The notes beneath the pieces were generated by a model. It searched no databases and was not told where the DNA came from. It saw only the letters and a program-made list of their open reading frames with translations. This document shows positions 1-7,479 of a stretch of 36,776 nt of DNA, piece after piece (within the stretch, counting starts at the first letter, position 1; each line of letters starts with the position of its first letter). Made by a program: the position numbers and the translations under genes. Origin of the DNA: JBFXDI01 sp050181295 (GTDB taxonomy: Bacteria; Pseudomonadota; Alphaproteobacteria; Rhizobiales; Aestuariivirgaceae); the NCBI GenBank assembly GCA_050181295.1, contig JBFXDI010000026.1, forward strand, positions 1 to 36,776, given 5' to 3'.

Positions 1-511
1 CGCCGACTCCCACGGCGGCCTCGTCCAGCCTCCAGTCGTAGCGGGCGAGCTGCGCCAGCACGACAAGGAAGGCGAAAGCGGAGGCATAGGACGCATTGGC
101 GAGGAACGCTGAGGCGAGATTGCCCGGCAGCCCCAGGATCGAGCGGTTGAACATGAGGCTCGATATGCCGATCAGGATATGGGCGATGAAGAGCGGCGCG
201 AGATAGATGCCTGCCACGATGGCCCGCTCGCGCACCCGGTAGCGCAGCACCGCGATAGCGCCGGCTGTCGCGAGCAGGCTCGCCAGCAACCCCGTGCCGA
301 CGCCGATCGCCAGGCTGTTCTTGAGCCCCTTCCAGTAGTCGTCCAGCTCGACGAGCGACTCGAAGTTCCTGAGCGATGCGTCCGGAGGAAACGGCCAGAT
401 GCTGTTCTCCTGGAAAGCGACGTAGATCACCCACGCGATGGGCGCGTAGAGGAAAAGATAAAGCGCCGCCAGCAGCAGCGCCTGCGCCTTGCGGCCGAGG
501 GCGAGGTTCAT
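1..511 (-). CDS. ABC transporter permease, PotC/YdcV type (3' end outside window)
   Basis: Inner-membrane subunit of an importer of the polyamine/opine/phosphonate class; it would form the channel with the permease encoded just upstream. About 170 N-terminal residues are present, starting MNLALGRKAQ and running at once into a first hydrophobic segment (about residues 10-32). A periplasmic stretch and at least three further membrane segments follow. The reading frame leaves the window in a stretch (DEAAVG) that looks like the start of the EAA loop contacting the ATPase. The start overlaps the stop of the preceding permease by 4 bases (ATGA), so the two are translationally coupled. The family is clear; the substrate is not. 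Confidence 0.88.
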   Translation of the reverse strand, partial: MNLALGRKAQALLLAALYLFLYAPIAWVIYVAFQENSIWPFPPDASLRNFESLVELDDYWKGLKNSLAIGVGTGLLASLLATAGAIAVLRYRVRERAIVAGIYLAPLFIAHILIGISSLMFNRSILGLPGNLASAFLANASYASAFAFLVVLAQLARYDWRLDEAAVGVG

Positions 512-1377
512 GAGAAGCCTCTCCGTTCGGTGACGCCGCTGCGCTTGAGGTCGCCCGTGACCTTCACCGCGACCACGATCACGAGCAGCGAGATCACGAA
601 CAGCACCACCCCCATGGCCGATCCGAAGGCCCAGGTGCCGGTGGCGCCGAACTGATGCGCGAGGATATTGCCGTAGAGCGCGCCGTTGGGGCCGCCGAGG
701 AATTGGGAGGTGATGGCGGAGGCGAGCGTCGGGATGAAGACGAGCACGATGCCGATCATGGTGCCGGCGCGGTTCAAGGGCCACGCGACCTCGAAGAAGG
801 CCCTGAGCGGCCGCGCGCCGTTCACCTTCGCGACCTCGAGCAGGTTGAAGTCGAAGTTGAGAAGGCTGAGGTAGATCGCGAGCACCATGAACGGGATCCA
901 GAGATAGGTGAGCCCGATGGCGGTCGCGGTGTGGGAGTACATGAACGCCTCGACCGGCTCGAAGCCGAAACTCGTGAGCGCCATGTTGAGGATGCCGATG
1001 GGGCCGAGGATCTGCTGCAGCGCCGTGATGCGCAGGATCTCGCCGGTCAGGAAGGGCGCGGAGGTGAGAAGAAGCAGGACCAGCCGGTAGCGTCCGCCGT
1101 AGCGCGCGATGTAGAGCGCGACAGGCCATGCGAAGAGGAGCGACACGGCCGAGACCGTCACCGCCATGAGCAGCGAGCGCATGAGGAAGGTGCGGTAGGT
1201 CGGGTCGGTGATGAGAACGCGATAATTGTCGAGGTTCCAGTCCTCTATCAGCACGTAGCTCTCGGTGCGCCAGAAGCTGAAGACGACGATCGAAGCGAGC
1301 GGCAGCACGAGGAAGACGACGAGGAAAGCGAGTCCCGGCAGCGCCAGCATGTAGAAGCGAAGGCGCTCGCTTGTCAT
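508..1377 (-). CDS. ABC transporter permease, PotB type
   Basis: First inner-membrane permease of the importer, 289 aa, close to the usual length of PotB-like proteins. It begins with a hydrophobic segment at about residues 8-32, followed by a periplasmic loop rich in aromatic and charged residues and about five more membrane segments. The cytoplasmic coupling loop is visible as EVAKVNGARPLRAFFEVAWP (about residues 180-200), matching the EAA---G consensus that docks on the ATPase. Its start overlaps the ATPase stop by 4 bases and its stop overlaps the next permease start by 4 bases, so ATPase, permease and permease are tightly coupled in one message. Confidence 0.92.
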   Translation of the reverse strand: MTSERLRFYMLALPGLAFLVVFLVLPLASIVVFSFWRTESYVLIEDWNLDNYRVLITDPTYRTFLMRSLLMAVTVSAVSLLFAWPVALYIARYGGRYRLVLLLLTSAPFLTGEILRITALQQILGPIGILNMALTSFGFEPVEAFMYSHTATAIGLTYLWIPFMVLAIYLSLLNFDFNLLEVAKVNGARPLRAFFEVAWPLNRAGTMIGIVLVFIPTLASAITSQFLGGPNGALYGNILAHQFGATGTWAFGSAMGVVLFVISLLVIVVAVKVTGDLKRSGVTERRGFS

Positions 1378-2447
1378 GCCGCGGCCTCCGCCGGGAAGGC
1401 GTCGCAGTCCTCCGCGTCCCAGCCAAGCGTCACGGCGCTATCCTTCGCGACACCGGCGAGAAGCGGCGGTCCGGAGGCGGTAATCTCCGTGCCGTTGGCA
1501 AGCTTCACGATGTAGTCCGTGTACTGGCCCTTGAAGATCATGTCCCGGACGGCGCCGACCAGTCCTTCGCCGACGCCGGGCGCAATGCGGATCTTCTCGC
1601 TCTTGACGTAGGCGCGGACGGGTCGGCCCGCGGCGAGCCCTTCATGGGCGCGCGCGGGAAATCGGTTGCCGGACCATTCGACCGTCGCTTTGCCTGCATC
1701 GAGGGCCGCCACGGTGCCGTCGAGCATGTTGGGGGAGCCGAGGAAGGAGGCGGCGAAGCGGGTCTCCGGCCGGTGGTAGAGATCGAGCTTCGGCCCCGTC
1801 TGCTCGATGCGTCCATCGCGCATGATGGCCATGCGGTCGGACATGGTGAGCGCCTCTTCCTGGTTGTGCGTCACGTAGACGAAGGGGATGCCGAGCTCGA
1901 GCTGGAAGCGCCTGATCTCGATCTCCATCTCCTTGCGGAGCTCCCGGTCGAGATTGGCGAGCGGCTCGTCGAGGAGCAGCAGAGAGGGCCGTGACACGAG
2001 CCCGCGCGCCAGCGCCACACGCTGCTTCTGGCCGCCCGAAAGCTGGTGCGGATAGCGCTCCTCGAGGCCCGTGAGGCGCACGAAACCCGAAACCCATTTG
2101 AGCTGCTCGTCGCGTCTGGCGCGCGATGCGCCCTGCATGCGGAGCGGGAACAGGATGTTCTCCGCCACGGTGCGGTGCGGGAACAGCAGGAAGTCCTGGA
2201 ACACCATGCCGATGCCGCGCCGGTAGGGCGGCTCGCGCGTGACGTCACGCCCGCCTATCCTGACGCTGCCCGAGTCCGGCCGCTCGAGCCCCGCTATGAT
2301 CCGCAGCATCGTGGTCTTGCCGGAGCCCGAGGGTCCGAGCAGCGCGAAGAACTCCCCGTTCCCGACATCCAGCGTGATCGCCTCCGCCGCAACGACCACG
2401 CCGAAGCGCTTGGTCACGTCGATGAGCTCAAGGACGGGTTGCGTCAT
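1374..2447 (-). CDS. ABC transporter ATP-binding protein, PotA type
   Basis: Cytoplasmic ATPase powering the importer. All nucleotide-binding motifs are visible: Walker A GPSGSGKTT, ABC signature LSGGQKQR, Walker B LLLLDEPLANLD and the switch histidine in VTHNQEE. A C-terminal TOBE-like region of about 120 residues follows, typical of PotA/FbpC/UgpC proteins. I start at the ATG at 2447 (357 aa, MTQPVLELID) because a good ribosome site GGAGAAG lies six bases upstream; a TTG five codons earlier would have none. It is separated from the upstream binding-protein gene by 161 bases holding an inverted repeat, unlike the overlapping junctions downstream. Confidence 0.93.
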   Translation of the reverse strand: MTQPVLELIDVTKRFGVVVAAEAITLDVGNGEFFALLGPSGSGKTTMLRIIAGLERPDSGSVRIGGRDVTREPPYRRGIGMVFQDFLLFPHRTVAENILFPLRMQGASRARRDEQLKWVSGFVRLTGLEERYPHQLSGGQKQRVALARGLVSRPSLLLLDEPLANLDRELRKEMEIEIRRFQLELGIPFVYVTHNQEEALTMSDRMAIMRDGRIEQTGPKLDLYHRPETRFAASFLGSPNMLDGTVAALDAGKATVEWSGNRFPARAHEGLAAGRPVRAYVKSEKIRIAPGVGEGLVGAVRDMIFKGQYTDYIVKLANGTEITASGPPLLAGVAKDSAVTLGWDAEDCDAFPAEAAA

Positions 2448-2496
2448 CTCTTCTCCAGGCAAGCCTTGGCCACAATCTGCGCCGCCCCGGCATCGC

Positions 2497-2595
2497 TGTC
2501 ATCCCGGACGGCGCCTTCGTAGCGCCGATCCGGGATCCGGGATCCAACTGCAGACGTTGATCCCGGACAGCCGCCTCGCGGCTTCCGGGATGACA
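2497..2595. repeat. Palindromic intergenic element, TCATCCCGG/CCGGGATGA type
   Basis: A perfect 12-base inverted pair (TGTCATCCCGGA at 2497-2508 and TCCGGGATGACA at 2584-2595) encloses about 75 bases with further GATCCGGGATCC-like internal symmetry. It lies between the binding-protein gene and the ATPase gene of one operon. Palindromes with GTCATCCCGG ends are common dispersed intergenic repeats in alphaproteobacteria. As RNA it would form a long hairpin just after the binding-protein gene. Confidence 0.75.
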
Positions 2596-2608
2596 GGACG
2601 GAGGCAGG

Positions 2609-3766
2609 CTAGGCCGCCTCGACCTCTGACCATACGCGTTCCCATTTCTCCGGCGAGCTCGGGGCGTCGAACTGGTAGAGCCCGTTGATCGCCTTGGTGT
2701 CGTTGAGGAACAGCGTCTCGACATAGCGCTCCGGGATGAGCTTGCGCACATCGACGGTCGGCGCCCAGCCGACATCGGTCGCGACCGTCGCCATGTTCTC
2801 GGGCTTCAGGCGGTGGTCGATCCACTTGTGAGCGAGCTCGAGCTTCTCGGAGTCCTTGACGCCGGATGTAATCGCCCAGGTGTCCACCCATCCGAGGCCG
2901 CCTTCCTTGGGCTTCAGGATATGGCGCATGTTGAGCTCGGTCTTGCCGTCGAGCTTGTCGAAATGAATGCGCCGGTAGATGCCGGACCACTCGGGCGAGG
3001 CCCACACGGCCTGCGCGCGCAGGAGGCGCTCCAGCGTGTCCTCGTCGTTCCAGCGGGTAACGAGGAGCGCCTTCTGCTTGATGAGAAGCTTCTTGGCCTC
3101 CTCGAGCTCGGCGTCGGTCAGCACATAGGGGTTGAAGGTCTTGCCGTCCGGGCGCTCGCCGCTCGCCGTGCCCATGGTGTGGGCGGCGAGCACGCCTGCG
3201 AGCGCGATGTTCTCCTCGAAGCGGGCGCTGGTCGAGAGATGCTTGCCGTACTTCTCGTTGAAGAGCAGCGAGACGCTTTCCGCGTCCGCTTCCTCGACCT
3301 TGTCCATGTTGACGGTGAAGCCGTAGCCGCCCCAGCAGTTGGGCGCCGCGATCATGTTCGAGCCGCCGTCTTCCTGCAGCAGCATGTAGTTCGGCGCCTT
3401 GAAGTCCTCGAACACCTCCGCCATGTGCGAGAGCTTGCCGTAGTCGACCGGCTGGGTAAGCCCCTGCTTGCCGTAGAGGCGCGGCCAGAAACCGTCGGCC
3501 ATCACCAGATCGAAGTCCGAGGTGCCGCCGGCCTTGAGCTTGTTATAGGCTTCCGAATTGCCGTCGAAGAAGCCGGCGCTCACCGTCACGCTGTGCTCCT
3601 TCTCGAAGTCGGCGGTGATCTTCTTGACGTTGTAGTGCTCCCAGCCAAGCCAGCGGAGCTCGAGCGTCGCCGCCCTCGCGTCGCGGATATGCGGCATGGG
3701 AAACGCCGATACAGCGAGGCCGGCGGCCGTCGCCTTGAGCACGCTGCGTCTGTTCAGCTTCTGCAT
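2609..3766 (-). CDS. Periplasmic solute-binding protein, PotD-like, Tat-exported
   Basis: Extracytoplasmic substrate receptor for the ABC importer, 385 aa from the ATG at 3766. That start has a strong GGAGGAGAG ribosome site just upstream; a TTG nine codons earlier is less likely. The N-terminus has a twin-arginine motif NRRSVLK at residues 5-11, a hydrophobic stretch and a probable cleavage site after ARA (residue 32), so export is probably by Tat, as a folded protein. The mature protein resembles PotD/PotF-type receptors (ADFEKEH..V near the start, W and Y residues that could line a pocket). It follows the two FAD-enzyme genes with a 45-base gap, so the transported compound is probably the substrate, or its precursor, of those enzymes. 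Confidence 0.9.
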   Translation of the reverse strand: MQKLNRRSVLKATAAGLAVSAFPMPHIRDARAATLELRWLGWEHYNVKKITADFEKEHSVTVSAGFFDGNSEAYNKLKAGGTSDFDLVMADGFWPRLYGKQGLTQPVDYGKLSHMAEVFEDFKAPNYMLLQEDGGSNMIAAPNCWGGYGFTVNMDKVEEADAESVSLLFNEKYGKHLSTSARFEENIALAGVLAAHTMGTASGERPDGKTFNPYVLTDAELEEAKKLLIKQKALLVTRWNDEDTLERLLRAQAVWASPEWSGIYRRIHFDKLDGKTELNMRHILKPKEGGLGWVDTWAITSGVKDSEKLELAHKWIDHRLKPENMATVATDVGWAPTVDVRKLIPERYVETLFLNDTKAINGLYQFDAPSSPEKWERVWSEVEAA

Positions 3767-3811
3767 GATCTCTCCTCCTTGCTCCTCTCCCAAAACAATG
3801 CCGACCGCCGC

Positions 3812-5059
3812 TCAGGCGGTCCGCTCCTCAAACTCGACGGTGAGCGTGTCCGATCGGATGCGCTCCAGAAAGCCGTTGAGCGGCACGAGCAGTCGGCGCT
3901 CAGGTCCCGTGCGCACATGCCGCCGCCAGATGGGAACGCCGCCACTGACGATCCGCAGGTCGCCGGTGACAGGCCGCTCGACGCGAAGCTGCAGTGCCGA
4001 AAGCCCAGTGCCGTTGGTCGGCAGCGTAAGCTTCTGGGGCATGACGAGGCGGACCGGCGGGCGGGGCGAGATCGACACTGCGTGCCCGCGCACGCCTGGC
4101 GCGCGCGCCAGGTCTTCCGCTACCGTTGCCCCCATGGTCCGGCCCTCGCGGAAGCTCCAGCCCGCCGTCTCGATGGGCCGCAGCACGTTCCCGGCCGCGA
4201 AATAGGCCGGATCGCTGCAGCGGCCCGTCTGGTCGACGACTGGGCCGCCGGTTGCAGGATCGACCGCCAGGTGGCTCGCCCTCAGCAGCGAGGCCTCCGG
4301 CACGAAACGCCCCGTGAAGAGCACCCCGTCGCAGGCTACGCGGCTTTCGTGGCCCTGCCCGTCGCGCAGCAGCGCGGCTTCGACACGCGCCCCGCCCTCG
4401 ATCGCGACGACGCGCGTGCTCATGTGAACCGGAATGCCGAGCAGACGCGGGTAGAAGATGCAGGGCCATGGCGCGACGACGCGCGCGGTCTCCTCAACAA
4501 TCGCGACGGGCCGGATGCCCGCCTTGCGGCATGTGAGGATGGCGGAAAAGGATACGAGCTCGGTCCCGACGATGAGCGGGCGCTCGAAGGGCGCACGGTT
4601 CTTCAGATAGACCATCGCCTGAAGCGCGCCGGTCGTCGTGACGCCGACGGGGCGCGCGCCACCGACGAGACGGGCGCTTCGAGGGGTCTCGCGCGCGCCA
4701 GTGGCGAGGATCACGCGCCGGGCCAAAAGAGCCTTCGGCCCTTCCGGCGTGGCGAGATCGAGCCGCCCGCCTGCACCGAGCGCGGCCACGGTCGTGCGGA
4801 GCTGGATATCGAGGTCGCGCGCATCCGCTCTCAGCCGCGCGGCATAGGTCGGGCCGGAAAGGACGCGTCCGTATTCAAACCATCCGAAGGGCGGATGGCC
4901 GCAATGACGCGGCACGCCACCGGCCTCGCTCTCGCGCTCGAGAACAACGACCCGGGACACGCCGCGCTCGCGCAACTCGATGGCCGCTGAAAGTCCTGCC
5001 GGCCCGGCGCCGATCACTGCGACATCGACCTCCTCGAGGGGACCCTCAGCCATGGGCAT
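3812..5059 (-). CDS. FAD-dependent oxidoreductase, HcnB/opine-oxidase A-like subunit
   Basis: Two-dinucleotide-domain flavoprotein of the pyridine-nucleotide-disulfide oxidoreductase fold. A Rossmann motif GAGPAG is at residues 17-22 of the 415-aa protein started at the ATG at 5059. ATGARE is visible mid-protein and a second FAD-contact motif (FAAGNVLRP) lies near the C-terminus. There is no redox-active CxxC, so it is not a thioredoxin-reductase-like enzyme. Similar proteins form heteromeric dehydrogenases (HcnB, octopine/nopaline oxidase A subunits). The start overlaps the preceding GlpA-like gene by about 14 bases; an ATG at 5053 is equally possible. Tight coupling suggests the two products form one complex. 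Substrate unknown. Confidence 0.85.
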   Translation of the reverse strand: MPMAEGPLEEVDVAVIGAGPAGLSAAIELRERGVSRVVVLERESEAGGVPRHCGHPPFGWFEYGRVLSGPTYAARLRADARDLDIQLRTTVAALGAGGRLDLATPEGPKALLARRVILATGARETPRSARLVGGARPVGVTTTGALQAMVYLKNRAPFERPLIVGTELVSFSAILTCRKAGIRPVAIVEETARVVAPWPCIFYPRLLGIPVHMSTRVVAIEGGARVEAALLRDGQGHESRVACDGVLFTGRFVPEASLLRASHLAVDPATGGPVVDQTGRCSDPAYFAAGNVLRPIETAGWSFREGRTMGATVAEDLARAPGVRGHAVSISPRPPVRLVMPQKLTLPTNGTGLSALQLRVERPVTGDLRIVSGGVPIWRRHVRTGPERRLLVPLNGFLERIRSDTLTVEFEERTA

Positions 5060-6431
5060 CCCGTGAGCTAAGCGGCGGGTCAAGGCGGCCGCGCGCGAGG
5101 GCGTCCACCTCGGCGCTGCAGTAGAAGCCCTGGCAGCGGCCCATCATGGCGCGGGTGCGGCGCTTGAGGCCGCCGATGTCGCGGGGCGGCAGCGGAGATG
5201 CGAAGGTTGCCGCGATCTCGCGCTCCGTCACGAGCTCGCAATGGCAGACGATGCGGCCGCAGCCCGGCTGCTGCCAGTCGCGCAGGCTCTCCTCGGACAG
5301 GTTCGGGACGAGAGCATTTTGAGACCTGGGTCTCAGCGCCGGTGTCGGTTCCGCGCTCGCATAGAGCGACATGAGATGCCGTGCGATGCCGAGGGCTGCG
5401 GTGAGGCCGGTCGAGCGGATGCCGCCGCAGGTGATCCAGTGCCGATCGCGGTGGAGCGAGACGCGATAGTCCTTCCGCTCGGTCCCGGGCCGCAAGCCCG
5501 CATAGGTCGCCGTCACCGGCATGCCTGCGAGCGCCGGCACCATCGTTGCGGCGCGCGCTTTCAGCATCTCGAGCGCCTCGGTGGTGACGGAGGTGTCGGT
5601 GCGGCTCTCCTGCTCCTCGGCGGTCGGGCCCACGATCAGATTGCCGAAGGCGGTGCGGCAGAGGACGATGCCCTTGGTGCGCTCACTCGGCACGGGCAGG
5701 ATGATCGAGGAAACGAGGCCCGCCGCCGGCTTGTCGTAGACGACGAACTGGCCTTTGCGCGGCTGAATGGTGAAGGCGGCCTCCCCGAGCAGCGCCTTGT
5801 CCAGCCGGTCGCCGAAGAGCCCGGCGCAGTTCACGACCCAACGCGCCTTAAGAGTCCCCTGCGGCAGGGCAAGCGACCATGCCTCGCCATCGAATTCGCC
5901 TCCACTGACGAGAGACGAGAAACGCGCCTCGGCGCCGTTGGCGAGCGCTTGCGTGACATAGGCCAGCGGCGCCGACCAGGGATCGATGATGCTCTCGCGC
6001 GGCACGCGGAGCGCGGCCACCGCCCCTTCTGAAAGGTTGGACTCAAGCGTGCGAAGCTCCCGGCGCGATACAGGGTGGACGTCCTCGACCTCGTTGGCAT
6101 GGGCTTGCGCGAGGATGTCGGAAAGGCGCGCCGCTTCCTCCTCGCTCCAGGCGACGACGAGCGCTCCGGTTTCCAGAAACGGGAGGTTGAGCTCCCGGCG
6201 AATCGCGAGATACTCCGCATGTCCGTCGCGAACGCATTGGAGCTCCAGCGAGCTTGCTGGCGCATCGAATCCGGTATGGAGGATGGCGCTGTTGCCTTTG
6301 CTCGCCCCGCACAGGATGTCCGGCTCCGCCTCGATGAGGACGGCTTTCAACCCGTCGAGCGCGAAACGGCGCAGCGCGGCGCAGCCCACCACGCCGCCTC
6401 CGATGACGGCAATGTCGAAGACGCCTCCCAA
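5046..6431 (-). CDS. GlpA/GlpD-like FAD dehydrogenase with C-terminal BFD-type [2Fe-2S] domain
   Basis: DAO-fold flavoprotein related to anaerobic glycerol-3-phosphate dehydrogenase subunit A and similar 2-hydroxyacid oxidases. A GGGVVG nucleotide-binding motif lies close to the N-terminus and SKGNSAILHTGFDA follows, as in GlpA/GlpD proteins. The C-terminal ~90 residues carry four cysteines, CHC followed by CQGFYC, the ligand pattern of the BFD-like [2Fe-2S] domain. I place the start at the TTG at 6431 (461 aa) because GAGAGG lies six bases upstream; a TTG at 6455 is possible but sits almost on the predicted transcription start. It is the first gene of the minus operon. No GlpC-type membrane subunit is present here, so its electron acceptor is unclear. 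Confidence 0.86.
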   Translation of the reverse strand: MGGVFDIAVIGGGVVGCAALRRFALDGLKAVLIEAEPDILCGASKGNSAILHTGFDAPASSLELQCVRDGHAEYLAIRRELNLPFLETGALVVAWSEEEAARLSDILAQAHANEVEDVHPVSRRELRTLESNLSEGAVAALRVPRESIIDPWSAPLAYVTQALANGAEARFSSLVSGGEFDGEAWSLALPQGTLKARWVVNCAGLFGDRLDKALLGEAAFTIQPRKGQFVVYDKPAAGLVSSIILPVPSERTKGIVLCRTAFGNLIVGPTAEEQESRTDTSVTTEALEMLKARAATMVPALAGMPVTATYAGLRPGTERKDYRVSLHRDRHWITCGGIRSTGLTAALGIARHLMSLYASAEPTPALRPRSQNALVPNLSEESLRDWQQPGCGRIVCHCELVTEREIAATFASPLPPRDIGGLKRRTRAMMGRCQGFYCSAEVDALARGRLDPPLSSRDAHG

Positions 6432-6469
6432 CGACGACCTCTCTTGGATCGACAAGCTCCCTTGACCGA

Positions 6470-6498
6470 AATCTATGATAGGATGACTGTTCAGTCAA
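6470..6498 (-). promoter_or_regulatory. Predicted sigma-70 promoter of the oxidoreductase/ABC operon
   Basis: On the minus strand a -35 box TTGACT (6498-6493) and a -10 box TAGATT (6475-6470) are separated by exactly 17 bases. Transcription would begin near 6463, giving a short leader ahead of the TTG start at 6431. The -35 box is embedded in the palindrome TGACTG-TT-CAGTCA, so a protein bound there would block this promoter. Confidence 0.55.
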
Positions 6499-6529
6499 CT
6501 AAATGGGGGATATCGTGACTGATCGGTCA
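6484..6529. promoter_or_regulatory. Paired palindromic operators for the adjacent DeoR-family regulator
   Basis: Two related 14-base palindromes lie between the divergent genes: TGACTGTTCAGTCA at 6484-6497 and TGACTGATCGGTCA at 6516-6529. Their centres are 32 bases apart, about three helical turns. The first overlaps the -35 box of the minus operon; the second overlaps the GTG start of the regulator gene. An additional half-site TGACC lies at 6463-6467, 21 bases from the first. This arrangement suits repression of the operon and autorepression. Binding by this regulator is inferred. Confidence 0.55.
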
Positions 6530-7300
6530 TTGGCGCCTTTACCCTCCCGACAGGACGAGGTTCTCCGCATTGTTCTGGAACGCGGGCGGGTCAGCGTCGA
6601 TGAACTCGCGGACGGGCTCGGCGCATCGCGCGAAACCATAAGGCGCGACCTCAAGGCGCTATCGGCCAGCGGCGCGATCCGAAAGTTCCACGGCGGGGCC
6701 ATGGCCCCGGAGCCCGAGGTGGAAGGCTCCTTCCGCAGCCGCATGGGACAGTCGGTCGCCTCCAAGCGCCGCATCGCTCACGCCGCCCGCCAGCTTTTCG
6801 CGCCAGGCGACACGCTCTTCATCGACACGGGCTCGACCACGCTGCTGTTCGCGGAGGCGCTGCAGCAGGTTCCCGGCCTGTCTGTCGTCACGAATTCCGC
6901 CGCCATCGCGCAGGTGTTGAGCAGGCCGGGGACCGGGACGCGCACCTTCCTGCTGGGCGGGGAATATGTGAACGACAACCAGCAGACCGTGGGCCCGCTC
7001 GCTATCGCCCAGATCGGCACTTTCCACATGCGCCACGCGGTGCTGACGGTCGCCGCCGTCGGGCTGGACGGCGCGATCATGGATTTCAGCTTCGAGGAGG
7101 CGCAGGTGGCCCGCGCCATGATCGCCCAGGCCAGCACCGTCACGGTGCTAGCGGACAGCACCAAGATCGGGCTCAGGGCCCCCTACGAAGTCTGCCGACT
7201 TCCGGAAGTGGACCGTCTGGTCACGGAAGGAGAATTGCCGCCCGAGCTTTCCGGAATGGCCGCGAGCGCCGGCGTTGAGATCATCGTCTCGCAATCTTAG
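6515..7300 (+). CDS. DeoR/GlpR-family transcriptional regulator
   Basis: Likely repressor of the divergent oxidoreductase/transport operon, responding to a phosphorylated sugar or polyol-like ligand as is usual in the family. An N-terminal winged helix-turn-helix (about residues 8-62: RQDEVLRIV, VSVDELADGL, SRETIRRDL, FHGGAM) precedes the DeoRC sensor domain, with its phosphosugar-site motif IDTGSTT. I choose the GTG at 6515 (261 aa) because GGGGGAT lies just upstream; an ATG at 6503 has no ribosome site. A palindrome matching the one over the divergent promoter overlaps the start, suggesting autoregulation. The effector is unknown. Confidence 0.9.
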   Translation: MTDRSLAPLPSRQDEVLRIVLERGRVSVDELADGLGASRETIRRDLKALSASGAIRKFHGGAMAPEPEVEGSFRSRMGQSVASKRRIAHAARQLFAPGDTLFIDTGSTTLLFAEALQQVPGLSVVTNSAAIAQVLSRPGTGTRTFLLGGEYVNDNQQTVGPLAIAQIGTFHMRHAVLTVAAVGLDGAIMDFSFEEAQVARAMIAQASTVTVLADSTKIGLRAPYEVCRLPEVDRLVTEGELPPELSGMAASAGVEIIVSQS

Positions 7301-7338
7301 GATGTATACCCCTATAAATTCTTCCTATGCGGGTTGGA

Positions 7339-7385
7339 AAATCCCTGTAAGCTCAGTCTTTTGCGACTGATTTTACCGGGGATTT
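7339..7385 (+). terminator. Long imperfect stem-loop downstream of the DeoR gene (terminator or leader structure)
   Basis: The strand folds back on itself over 47 bases: AAATCCC (7339-7345) pairs with GGGATTT (7379-7385), GTAA (7347-7350) with TTAC (7373-7376), and TCAGTC (7353-7358) with GACTGA (7365-7370) around a TTTTGC loop. The inner hairpin is followed by TTTT, as in a weak intrinsic terminator. It lies 38 bases after the regulator stop and 94 bases before the AAA+ gene start, so it could end the regulator message or act in the leader of the next gene. Confidence 0.5.
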
Positions 7386-7479
7386 ACGGCTGATCCGTTA
7401 CGCCTATCCGTTCAGAACCCACGCATCCGTCCTGGCGCCCTTTTCGGCCCCTGTTCGGCATGCGCTTTCGGAGGTGGCG

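Noticed and set aside
2813..4990. 725-codon plus-strand frame opposite the binding-protein and FAD oxidoreductase genes
   Set aside because: It crosses the intergenic region of two real minus-strand genes and has only low-complexity Arg/Asp/Ala-rich sequence.
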